Made by a program: the position numbers and the translations under genes
In this document: piece after piece, positions 1 to 5,635 of the stretch
Layout of the letters: every line of letters begins with the position of its first letter
How positions within the stretch are numbered: the first letter of the stretch is position 1
Assembly (NCBI GenBank): GCA_021813025.1
Contig: JAKAME010000069.1
Span: 1 to 6,778 of the forward strand
Direction of reading: 5' to 3'
DNA length: 6,778 nt
Origin: Microcaldota archaeon
Lineage (GTDB): Archaea; Micrarchaeota; Micrarchaeia; Anstonellales; Anstonellaceae
Notes under the pieces: model-generated
What the model saw: the letters and a program-made list of their open reading frames with translations, nothing else
What the model was told of the DNA's origin: nothing
Databases searched by the model: none

Positions 1-2139
1 CTCACGGTGCAGGCGCTGAAAAAAGACGGCATGGGCGGGATATGGGGGGCGGTGAGCGAGCTTGTTTCGGCAGAGCCTGAGCACCGCATGGCGGTGGAAG
101 CGGCCGGAGGAGGGCGGCTCAACAACATAGTGGTTGACAGCCTTGACGTGGCCGAGAAAATAATCGAGAAGCTCAAGAGCGCCAAGGCGGGAAGGGCCAC
201 TTTCATTCCACTTGATTCGGTCATCCTCTCCGCCCGAAACGAGCAGACGCCATCCCTCGCTTTGGGCAAGCTTATTGATTTCGTGAAATACGACCCCAAG
301 CTGGACAATGCGATGAGATATGTGTTTGAGGAGACTTTGCTTGTGAATGATGTCGCAACCGCGCGCAAAATAGGGGTGGGCCGCGCGCGCATGGTTTCCT
401 TGGGCGGCGAGCTGCTTGAGCGCACCGGAGTTATTTCCGGCGGAACGCTGCGCGGAAGCCTGATGGCCCGCGGCATGCTGGAAAAAGCGGAGGGGGAAGT
501 GGAGCGCATCAAGGAGGAGCGCGACGGGCGGTATGCGCGCCTGCACGAAGTGAGGGAAGAAATGGCCAGGAGGAGGAGGGAGAGGGCGGAGGCGGAGCTC
601 AAGGTGCAGAGCATACAGGCGGAGACGGGCGGGCTGGCTGCGCGCAAAGCAAGGGCGGCGCAGCTCAAGGCGGAGAAGGCGAGATGGGCGGGGCAGCTGG
701 AGAATGCGCTGGACGAGCAGAAGAAGCTGCAGAAACAGCTGGATGACTCCGCCAAAAAGCAGGAGGAATGGGCTGCGAAACTGACGGCTGCAAAAGCCGC
801 GATGGAGGCGGAAAGGCAGAAGAAGGCAAAGGCCTCGTCTTCGGCGCAGGAGCGCTTCCGCGCATGCTTGGAAAAGCACGCGTCAATAGAGAACGCGCAC
901 CGCTCCAAGCAGCACGAGACGGAGATGCTGCAAAGCCAGGCAGGCGAGCTGGCTGACCAGATGGCGGATGCTAAAAAACAGGATTCCATGCTGGGCGAGC
1001 TGATTGCCCAGCTAAATGCTGACGGGGCAAAAGCTGCCGGAGAGCAGAAGGGGCTGGAGGAGCAGCTGCGACAGGTGAGCGCCGCCGTGCAGAAATATTA
1101 CGACCAGATGCAGGAACTGCAGGGCAGGCTGGACGAGACCGGGCGGGAAGAGGGCGTGCGCAAGCATTCGCTGGAGAGCGCCATGCGCTCTGCCCATGAC
1201 ATTGACGTCAAGAAGGCCGGCGCGGAAACCAAGCTCATAGACCTCAAGGCCGAGTGGGAGAAATACAGGGGGGTGGAGCTTCTGGACGTGGCGCGCGAGA
1301 AGGCGGAGGAAATGGTGCGCGAAGCCGAGGCGAAGCTGTCTTCATTGGGCAACGTCAACCAAAAAGCCCCTGAGATGTTCGAGCAGAAGAAGAAGGAGAT
1401 GGACGAGGTGCAGGGGCGGGTGCAGACCCTGGACTCGGAGCGCGCCGCGGTGCTTGGCCTGATGGAGGAAATAGAGACAAGGAAGCGCGCGGTGTTCATG
1501 GACACGTTCACGCGCGTGAATTCGCATTTCAAGCGCCTGTTCGGCATGGTTTATGCCGGCGAGGGCACGCTGATTCTGGACGACCCCAACAACCCCCTCG
1601 ATTCAGGCCTCTCCATCCGCGTGCGGGACATGAACCAGAAGCGCGACAAGTACCTTGAATCCATGTCCGGCGGGGAGAAGACTTTGCTGGGCATGATGTT
1701 CATATTCTCCCTGCACATGTCCAAGCCCTCGCCGTTCTACATTCTTGACGAGGCCGAGGCGAGCCTGGACAAGGAGAACGCGCGCAAGCTGGCTGATTTC
1801 ATCAAGCAGATGAGCCGCAACGCGCAGTTCATCGTGGTAACGCACTCTGACGCCATCCTCTCTGCAGCGGACGTGGTGCTGGGAGTGACAAAGGACGAGG
1901 CCGGCTCGCGCCTGGTGGGCGTGTCGCTGGAAGTCGGCTCGCAGTTCGTCAAGAAGGAGATGGCTGCAGGAGAGCAGACCATGGCTGACGGCGTGATGAG
2001 AACCGTGCCGGGAAAAGCGAAAGCAGAGGATATTTCCTCTTCATCAGTCCCCGCTCCGGGGCAGGCCTCTGATTCCGGCCTGAGGAATCCGGCCAAGCTT
2101 GTCAGCAGGGCTTCGATTGCGGGGAAGAAAAGGAAGTAA
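1..2139 (+). CDS. smc: Chromosome segregation ATPase SMC, C-terminal part (5' end outside window)
   Basis: The reading frame is open from base 1 to the TAA at 2137-2139, giving 712 residues (numbered here from base 1). The N-terminal Walker A head and first coiled-coil arm lie upstream of the window. Residues about 12-160 are the SMC hinge, with AVEAA, GRLNNIVV, GRATFIPL and GVISGG. Residues about 160-495 are a charged Glu/Lys/Arg/Ala-rich coiled-coil arm of roughly the usual length. The C-terminal head follows: ABC signature MSGGEK (555-560), Walker B FYILDEAEASLD with D583/E584, D-loop D590 and H-loop H615 in VVTHSD. SMC proteins dimerise at the hinge and use ATP-driven head engagement to organise and segregate chromosomes. 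A 68-residue Ser/Pro/Ala/Lys-rich tail ending in GKKRK follows the last head strand and is longer than usual. The gene converges on the next one with a 19-bp gap. Family assignment is very secure. Confidence 0.97.
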   Translation, partial: LTVQALKKDGMGGIWGAVSELVSAEPEHRMAVEAAGGGRLNNIVVDSLDVAEKIIEKLKSAKAGRATFIPLDSVILSARNEQTPSLALGKLIDFVKYDPKLDNAMRYVFEETLLVNDVATARKIGVGRARMVSLGGELLERTGVISGGTLRGSLMARGMLEKAEGEVERIKEERDGRYARLHEVREEMARRRRERAEAELKVQSIQAETGGLAARKARAAQLKAEKARWAGQLENALDEQKKLQKQLDDSAKKQEEWAAKLTAAKAAMEAERQKKAKASSSAQERFRACLEKHASIENAHRSKQHETEMLQSQAGELADQMADAKKQDSMLGELIAQLNADGAKAAGEQKGLEEQLRQVSAAVQKYYDQMQELQGRLDETGREEGVRKHSLESAMRSAHDIDVKKAGAETKLIDLKAEWEKYRGVELLDVAREKAEEMVREAEAKLSSLGNVNQKAPEMFEQKKKEMDEVQGRVQTLDSERAAVLGLMEEIETRKRAVFMDTFTRVNSHFKRLFGMVYAGEGTLILDDPNNPLDSGLSIRVRDMNQKRDKYLESMSGGEKTLLGMMFIFSLHMSKPSPFYILDEAEASLDKENARKLADFIKQMSRNAQFIVVTHSDAILSAADVVLGVTKDEAGSRLVGVSLEVGSQFVKKEMAAGEQTMADGVMRTVPGKAKAEDISSSSVPAPGQASDSGLRNPAKLVSRASIAGKKRK

Positions 2140-2158
2140 TTTGCCTCCGCCCGTTTTC

Positions 2159-3256
2159 TTACTGGCCGCCTATTGTTATGCTGTAATTCCCGCCAACTCC
2201 TGCATCCAGCGCAATGTTTCCCGAATCGGTGCGCCACACTTTTGCTTTCGCGATGGAGAAGCGCGTGAGGGAGGTTGGGCTGGGCAGGCCGGCCGCGTTT
2301 GGGCCGACGCTTATGATGACGTCGGACGGCTTGAGCCTGTCAAAGATTAGGGAGGCTGTCGGGCTGCCCCTGCCGTGGTATGGCGCCTTGTAGACTGCGC
2401 AGGCCCCGGTGCCAAGCGAGGAAATGATGGGGGCTTCCTGCGCCTCCTCCAAGTCGCCGGAGAAGAAGGCGCAGAAGGAGCCGTAGCGCATGCGCATCAC
2501 GAGGGAATTGGCATCCTGTGATGTCGAGTAGGGGGTTTTTGGCGGATTGAACACTTCAATAGCCAGAGCGCCGTAGCGGAAATGGCCGCCTGCCGCCACG
2601 TGGCGCACCGGCGCGTCCGACTGCTTTATTGCGAGGGCAGCGTATTGCAGCGAGGGGCTTTCTGGCGCGTCCGTTGGCACCCACACCTCGCCTACGGAGA
2701 AGCGGCTGAAAACGGAGTCCAGCCCGCCCAGCTTGCCGCCCTCCCATTGGGTGATGGCCAGCACGTCTATGTGGGTGACGCCTGCCTGCGCGAGGCTGGA
2801 GGAGAGGGAGTCGGATGATGCCGCAGGGCCGGTGTCAAGCAGCATGGTGAAGTTGTCGCCGCGAATCAGGGTGGCGTCGCCAAAGCCCGCGTCGTAGTAG
2901 GTTATTTGCAGGTTTGCTGGCGTTGCGTTGGTGAGGTTCAGCCCATCCGGCGCAGATGCGTTCGGCTCGGCGGGGGCGGAAGCATTCGAGCCGTTGATTG
3001 CGGCAGGCTCTGTCTCGTTCGCGCCCGAGACGTTGACAGAGGGAACGGACGGAGTGGAAGGCACAGACGGAGCGGATGGAGCGGAAGGAGTTGAAGGCGC
3101 TGATGGCGGGGAGGGAGCGCTTGGAATAGACGGCGGGGTTTCGGGGGCGTTGGGATTCGGCCTCGAGGAGCCGGGCATGCCGTAGGGGAAGAGGGAGCAG
3201 CCGGCGAGAAGGATGGCTGCGAGCAGCACTGCGGCGAGGAGGAGGGCGCGGGCCAT
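2159..3256 (-). CDS. Lipoprotein with a degenerate ComEC-like metallo-beta-lactamase domain
   Basis: The protein has 365 residues. The ATG at 3254-3256 was chosen because a lipoprotein signal peptide starts there, with a hydrophobic core at 5-17 and lipobox LAGC with Cys20; the frame stays open further upstream but that stretch reads through the preceding gene. Residues 28-75 are a Ser/Pro/Ala tether and 76-115 an Asn/Ser/Ala stretch with several N-x-S/T sites. Residues 116-365 follow the metallo-beta-lactamase fold of the ComEC/Rec2 C-terminal family: GFGDATLI and LLDTG (130-143), DVLAIT then GGL (164-179), NSLVMRMRYG and SGD (250-268), APYHG (291-295), IISVGPN (314-320) and WRTD (341-344). 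Family members bind metal through THxHxDH; here that segment is TQWEGGK (169-175), so all the usual ligands are gone. D268 and H294 remain. It is probably a surface-anchored, non-hydrolytic MBL-fold protein, but its real role is unknown. It may be transcribed leaderless from a TATA-like box about 25 nt upstream. Confidence 0.85.
   Translation of the reverse strand: MARALLLAAVLLAAILLAGCSLFPYGMPGSSRPNPNAPETPPSIPSAPSPPSAPSTPSAPSAPSVPSTPSVPSVNVSGANETEPAAINGSNASAPAEPNASAPDGLNLTNATPANLQITYYDAGFGDATLIRGDNFTMLLDTGPAASSDSLSSSLAQAGVTHIDVLAITQWEGGKLGGLDSVFSRFSVGEVWVPTDAPESPSLQYAALAIKQSDAPVRHVAAGGHFRYGALAIEVFNPPKTPYSTSQDANSLVMRMRYGSFCAFFSGDLEEAQEAPIISSLGTGACAVYKAPYHGRGSPTASLIFDRLKPSDVIISVGPNAAGLPSPTSLTRFSIAKAKVWRTDSGNIALDAGVGGNYSITIGGQ
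3035..3136 (-). repeat. Ser/Pro-rich low-complexity repeat inside the MBL-like lipoprotein
   Basis: Residues 41-74 of the lipoprotein are degenerate tripeptides of the form P-S-x (SAP, STP, SVP). At DNA level this is an imperfect 9-bp-period array. It probably forms an extended tether holding the MBL-like domain away from the membrane, and may vary in length between strains. Confidence 0.75.
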
Positions 3257-3278
3257 GACGGGCTCTCGCTGGCAGGGA

Positions 3279-3286
3279 TTAAAAAA
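3279..3286 (-). promoter_or_regulatory. TATA-like box for the MBL-like lipoprotein gene
   Basis: The minus strand reads TTTTTTAA, with its first A 24 nt before the A of the ATG at 3256. Archaeal transcription normally starts about 25 nt after the TATA box, so the mRNA would begin at or very near the start codon and be leaderless. No strong Shine-Dalgarno sequence precedes the ATG (only a weak GAGAG), which agrees with this. The assignment is from spacing and composition only. Confidence 0.5.
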
Positions 3287-3297
3287 GAAATGGAAGG

Positions 3298-3318
3298 AAA
3301 AAGAAAAAAATTGAAAAA
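3298..3318 (-). terminator. Oligo-T termination region after the six-cysteine lipoprotein gene
   Basis: Just past the TAA of the upstream leftward gene (3325-3327) the minus strand carries three T runs: T5 (3314-3318), T7 (3304-3310) and T5 (3298-3302). Runs of T in the non-template strand are the usual intrinsic termination signal of archaeal RNA polymerase. This suggests the two tandem lipoprotein genes are at least partly separate transcription units. Confidence 0.6.
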
Positions 3319-3324
3319 CCGGTT

Positions 3325-4068
3325 TTATGGGCAGCCGAGAATCTGGCGGGTCTGGGCGTCCGTGATTGACGCGCAGGTCTCGGCCAGCTGCTGCTTCTCC
3401 TCGTCGGTCAGGTTGGCCTGCGCTGCCGAGTTGGACGCCCCGGCATCCTTGAGGGCCTGCGCCATCAGGTCGTTGAGGTTGCACACCTTGCCCGGAGTGG
3501 CGAACTTCTCGTCGCCGAACACGGCCGGCGCGCATGAGAAGTCGGAAGCCGGCAGGTCTGCCAGCTCCTTCTCGCTGATGCCTGAAGAAGGCTGCTGGGA
3601 GGCGCCGGAGTCCGCCGCGCTTGTGTTGACCTTGAATTCAAACCAGTCGCAGCCCTGAGTGGCATTGCCCATGTATTTCGTGTCCACGTAGAAGGCGTCG
3701 TTCTTGATGATGGAGGTCACGGCATAGGACTGGCCTTCCTGCTCGACCTTGGTCTCCACCCTCACGCTATTGCCCTTCACATAGAGGACCGCGTCGGGCT
3801 GGCCGGCCATCTTGACAGTGCATTGCGTCGGCGCGCCAAGAGCCTGCAGCGCCATGAACCCGAGGGCCTGCGCTTCCGCGCCCGCGCCCGAGCCTGCCTG
3901 CGCCCCTGCCCCTGCTCCCGCGCCAGCGTCAGCTCCGCCTGCGCCTCCCGAAGCGCCCGCGCCCGCCCCGCCGCCTGACGGCTGCGCGCCCGCATTGGCC
4001 GCCCCGCCGGCGCAGCCTGCCAGCAATACGGCTGCGGCAAGCAGCACTGTCAGCAATTTGTAATCCAT
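3325..4068 (-). CDS. Six-cysteine lipoprotein with Ala/Gly tether, function unknown
   Basis: The protein has 247 residues. The ATG at 4066-4068 was chosen because a lipoprotein signal begins there (MDYKLL, hydrophobic 5-17, lipobox LAGC with Cys19) and a GGGGGG Shine-Dalgarno-like run lies about 6 nt upstream. Residues 20-67 are an Ala/Gly low-complexity linker. The remainder (about 68-247) holds six cysteines: 83, 140, 179, 196, 232 and 246. Residues 83-147 look like beta strands (TVKM, AVLYVKG, VRVETK, DAFYVDTKY, GCDWFEF), the C-x-V...YVKG-x-x-VR...C-D-W pattern of small secreted domains in archaea and candidate phyla; I cannot name the family. The C-terminal third is more helical. The even cysteine count outside the membrane suggests up to three disulfides (inference). 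It sits upstream of the MBL-like lipoprotein in the same direction with a 68-bp gap. It is real by signal peptide, ribosome site and domain pattern. Confidence 0.85.
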   Translation of the reverse strand: MDYKLLTVLLAAAVLLAGCAGGAANAGAQPSGGGAGAGASGGAGGADAGAGAGAGAQAGSGAGAEAQALGFMALQALGAPTQCTVKMAGQPDAVLYVKGNSVRVETKVEQEGQSYAVTSIIKNDAFYVDTKYMGNATQGCDWFEFKVNTSAADSGASQQPSSGISEKELADLPASDFSCAPAVFGDEKFATPGKVCNLNDLMAQALKDAGASNSAAQANLTDEEKQQLAETCASITDAQTRQILGCP

Positions 4069-4106
4069 CAAATCCCCCCTGTTTTGGGATGCGGACGGAG
4101 GCGCGG

Positions 4107-4114
4107 TTAATATT
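4107..4114 (-). promoter_or_regulatory. TATA-like box for the six-cysteine lipoprotein gene
   Basis: The minus strand reads AATATTAA, centred near 4110. A start about 25 nt downstream (near 4085) would leave a short 5' leader of about 17 nt containing the GGGGGG ribosome-binding run before the ATG at 4068. The spacing is what an archaeal promoter would need. Confidence 0.5.
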
Positions 4115-4141
4115 CGTTTGCATGGGGGCAGTTCGAAAGAA

Positions 4142-4149
4142 AGATAAAC
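4142..4149 (+). promoter_or_regulatory. Possible TATA box for tRNA-Ser
   Basis: AGATAAAC lies in an A-rich patch (AAAGAAAGATAAAC) centred about 35 nt upstream of the mature tRNA 5' end. This would put the transcription start about 10 nt before the tRNA, a reasonable arrangement. The match to the TATA consensus is only moderate. Confidence 0.35.
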
Positions 4150-4180
4150 TCCTATGGGCGAGTAGATACGCCTGTCTTTT

Positions 4181-4339
4181 GCCGACGTCGCATAATCCGG
4201 TAGTGCGCTGGTCTCGAAAGGCTTTTTCGCGCGGAGCGCGAAAAACCCTGGAAAAGGGGCGTCCGAGGGCAATGCCCGCGGTTCCCCTCGAGAGAACCAG
4301 TCCCTCACGGGATTGCAGGTTCAAATCCTGCCGTCGGCG
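4181..4339 (+). tRNA. tRNA-Ser(CGA) with a 76-nt intron
   Basis: A complete class II tRNA can be folded by hand. The acceptor stem GCCGACG (4181-4187) pairs perfectly with CGTCGGC (4332-4338). The D stem is GCAT/GTGC (4190-4193/4203-4206) with GG at 4199-4200. The anticodon stem CTGGT (4208-4212) pairs with ACCAG (4296-4300). The T stem GCAGG/CCTGC (4315-4319/4327-4331) encloses TTCAAAT. Between anticodon and T stems is a 14-nt variable region (4301-4314) with its own TCCC/GGGA stem, which marks Ser or Leu tRNAs. The spliced loop is CTCGAAA, so the anticodon is CGA (4215-4217), reading the serine codon UCG; the discriminator base is G (4339), as expected for tRNA-Ser. CCA is not encoded. Exons are 4181-4218 and 4295-4339 (83 nt mature before CCA addition). 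Confidence 0.95.
4219..4294 (+). other. tRNA-Ser intron with bulge-helix-bulge splice sites
   Basis: The intron interrupts the anticodon loop at the canonical 37/38 position. The bulge-helix-bulge recognised by archaeal tRNA splicing endonuclease is visible: central 4-bp helix CTCG (4213-4216) with CGAG (4289-4292), flanked by the 3-nt bulges AAA (4217-4219) and AGA (4293-4295), each cut after the second base. Inside are a 10-bp hairpin (4223-4232 with 4236-4245, GGA loop) and a second hairpin: AGGGG (4255-4259) with CCCCT (4284-4288), enclosing CCG/CGG and GGGC/GCCC stems. The helix on the intron side of the motif is weak: only G4220-U4288 and G4221-C4287 could form, and these compete with the AGGGG stem. 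Confidence 0.9.
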
Positions 4340-4344
4340 CTCTG

Positions 4345-4352
4345 TTTTTTAA
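4345..4352 (+). promoter_or_regulatory. T6AA element: tRNA terminator and probable TATA box of tpiA
   Basis: TTTTTTAA begins 6 nt after the tRNA 3' end. The T6 run is a typical archaeal termination signal. The same element has its first A 25 nt before the A of the TIM ATG (4376), the right distance for a TATA box that would make a leaderless mRNA. There is no Shine-Dalgarno sequence just before that ATG. The dual role is inferred from position. Confidence 0.55.
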
Positions 4353-4375
4353 GGTTTGAAGCCCGACCGCTTGTC

Positions 4376-5053
4376 ATGTCCTCCAACTTCAAGCCCCTGA
4401 TTGCCCTCAACCTCAAGGCCTACCCCGAATCGACTGGGGAGAAGGGCCTCAAGCTGTGCGAAACGGCGGCTATGGTGAGCATGCTGTCGGGAGTGAGAAT
4501 CGTCGCATGCCCGGATGCAACGCTGCTGCGTGAGGCGGTGAAAATAGGGGGAGAAATATTTGCGCAGGAAGTGAGCGGGTTTGAGGCAGGCGCCAAAACA
4601 GGCTGGACTACTGCGGCGCAGCTGGCCGAGGCCGGAGTGAAAGGCAGCCTTGTCAACCACTCAGAGCACCGCGTTGAGCAGGAAGCAATCGGGAACGCAA
4701 TCCAGCAGCTTGAAGCAAACAAATTGGAAAGTATGGTGTGCGCCAAGGATGCTGCCGAGTCGGCCCTTTTGGCGAAATTAAAACCGACTTTCGTTGCGGT
4801 AGAACCTCCCGAACTCATCGGCTCCGGAATCAGCATCTCGACGGCAAAACCCGAAGTTGTGACAAAGAGCGTGGAGCTTGTTCGCGGCCTGAACCCCGAT
4901 GTTGGAATCATCTGCGGCGCTGGCGTGAGCACGGCTGCGGACGTGAAAAAAGCGTTTGAATTGGGAGTGGACGGAGTGCTGGTGGCATCCGCTTATGTGA
5001 AAGCGATGGACCCCAAGAAGCTGCTTGAGGACATGGCGAGCCAGATAAAGTAA
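4376..5053 (+). CDS. tpiA: Triosephosphate isomerase, archaeal type
   Basis: The enzyme interconverts dihydroxyacetone phosphate and glyceraldehyde 3-phosphate in cytoplasmic glycolysis and gluconeogenesis. The protein has 225 residues, the short length typical of archaeal TIMs (bacterial and eukaryotic ones are about 250). Active-site residues are all visible: N12 and K14 in ALNLKAY, H95 in NHSEHR, and the catalytic base E143 in AVEPPELIG. The flexible phosphate loop is at about 149-158 (GSGISISTAK) and the late phosphate-binding strands are CGAGVSTAADV (180-190) and GVLVASAYVKA (200-210). The ATG at 4376 was chosen because the frame further upstream runs back into the tRNA, and because the family begins a few residues before the first strand. 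It starts 36 nt after the tRNA and ends 13 bp before a convergent gene. No key residue is missing. Confidence 0.97.
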   Translation: MSSNFKPLIALNLKAYPESTGEKGLKLCETAAMVSMLSGVRIVACPDATLLREAVKIGGEIFAQEVSGFEAGAKTGWTTAAQLAEAGVKGSLVNHSEHRVEQEAIGNAIQQLEANKLESMVCAKDAAESALLAKLKPTFVAVEPPELIGSGISISTAKPEVVTKSVELVRGLNPDVGIICGAGVSTAADVKKAFELGVDGVLVASAYVKAMDPKKLLEDMASQIK

Positions 5054-5056
5054 ATC

Positions 5057-5062
5057 TTTTTT
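5057..5062 (+). terminator. Oligo-T terminator after tpiA
   Basis: A T6 run starts 4 nt after the TIM stop codon (5051-5053), in the 13-bp gap before the convergent gene. Its position fits an archaeal intrinsic terminator. Confidence 0.55.
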
Positions 5063-5066
5063 GAAT

Positions 5067-5606
5067 TTAGAAAATGAAGTGCAGCCAGCGCCTGCTGTCG
5101 TCCCAGTTCCATTCCGCTATTGCGTCATGCACGGCGGCAAGATGGTAGGCAAGAGGCAGGAGCAGGAACAGCCACGCCATGCCTTGGAATGAGAAGGCAA
5201 GAAGGGCGGAAAGGGTGATGAACCACACCAGCACCGCCAGCAGCAGATAGCTCAAGGCATGCCGGCTGCGCAGCAGCCAGTGGCCCAAGCCCGGGACAAG
5301 GAATGTGAGGAGCAGCATCAGGGCGGGTGGGGCGGTTGCGATTGGATGGGACTCGAAGTCGGGGCGGGGGGAAGGAATTGGAGGAGGAGCTGGGGCGCTG
5401 AAGCGGGATGGGCGGGCGGAATAATGAGGGAGCGCATATGTGACGTCGGAAGAAGCATGGGATTTTGCGCCGGGGCGGGAGACGGCTGGTTTGGATTCTG
5501 CCCGAAGGCTGGAGGCCAGATGGGAGAGAGGGTGGGATTTTGCGCTTGAGTGGGACGGGCGGGCCTGCGCTTTCTTGTGGCTTGGTTTGGATGCCAGATG
5601 ATTCAC
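5067..5606 (-). CDS. Small membrane protein with disordered, duplicated N-terminus and PGLGH helical module
   Basis: The protein has 179 residues from a GTG at 5604-5606. Residues 1-95 are Ser/His/Pro/Ala/Lys-rich and likely disordered, with an imperfect 25-26-residue tandem duplication (3-28 and 29-53). Residues 95-160 form about three hydrophobic helices (about 95-111, 119-140, 143-160). PGLGH (105-109) followed by basic LLRSRH resembles the turn of TM2-like or PGLGQ-type small membrane modules. The C-terminus is acidic/aromatic (AEWNWDD then SRRWLHFIF). Function unknown. The start is uncertain: no Shine-Dalgarno precedes the GTG, and the next in-frame ATG is residue 97 (5316-5318), which would give an 83-residue helix-only protein. 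The in-frame duplication argues that the long form is translated. It converges with tpiA and is divergent from cdc48. Confidence 0.7.
   Translation of the reverse strand: MNHLASKPSHKKAQARPSHSSAKSHPLSHLASSLRAESKPAVSRPGAKSHASSDVTYALPHYSARPSRFSAPAPPPIPSPRPDFESHPIATAPPALMLLLTFLVPGLGHWLLRSRHALSYLLLAVLVWFITLSALLAFSFQGMAWLFLLLPLAYHLAAVHDAIAEWNWDDSRRWLHFIF
5448..5600 (-). repeat. Imperfect in-frame tandem duplication (about 75-78 bp unit)
   Basis: Residues 3-28 and 29-53 of the membrane protein align as HLAS...RP...AKSH..S with a one-residue length difference. At DNA level the 13-bp word TGGGATTTTGCGC (plus strand) occurs at 5458-5470 and 5533-5545, 75 bp apart, and CCAGATG at 5516-5522 and 5594-5600, 78 bp apart. 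The difference is a whole codon, so the frame was kept. Confidence 0.75.
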
Positions 5607-5612
5607 CTATAT

Positions 5613-5634
5613 AAAGACCGGTTAAAGACCGGTT
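5613..5634. repeat. Tandem 11-bp repeat AAAGACCGGTT x2
   Basis: Two perfect adjacent copies (5613-5623, 5624-5634), each with the palindromic core ACCGGT (5617-5622, 5628-5633). The cores are 11 bp apart, about one helical turn, so a DNA-binding protein would meet both on the same face. The site lies just upstream of the GTG of the small membrane protein, where that gene's transcription should start. A regulatory role is inferred. Confidence 0.6.
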
Positions 5635-5635
5635 G

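Noticed and set aside
1098..1547. 149-codon open frame antisense to smc
   Set aside because: It lies entirely opposite the coiled-coil and early head coding sequence, is Ser/Arg-rich without domain features, and is a product of the GC-rich codon pattern of smc.
2928..3185. Gly/Glu/Asp-rich plus-strand open frame opposite the lipoprotein tether
   Set aside because: Its repeats are the complement of the Ser/Pro tether codons, so the low complexity is secondary.
3257..3535. N-terminal extension of the MBL-like lipoprotein by 93 residues
   Set aside because: It would read antiphase through the upstream lipoprotein gene and bury the signal peptide and lipobox in the middle of the protein.
4223..4245. 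10-bp hairpin with flanking T5/A5 as a stand-alone terminator
   Set aside because: It lies inside the tRNA intron between two exons that pair perfectly, so it is better read as intron structure; the T5 precedes the stem instead of following it.
4069..4308. Upstream extension of the six-Cys lipoprotein to 327 residues
   Set aside because: It runs antisense through the tRNA-Ser gene; the signal peptide and GGGGGG ribosome site point to the ATG at 4068.
4089..4352. 87-codon plus-strand open frame across the tRNA
   Set aside because: It is fully explained by the tRNA-Ser exons, intron and promoter; the translation shows nothing protein-like.
4420..4932. 170-codon open frame antisense to tpiA
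   Set aside because: It lies wholly within a gene with full TIM active-site conservation and has no recognisable protein features.
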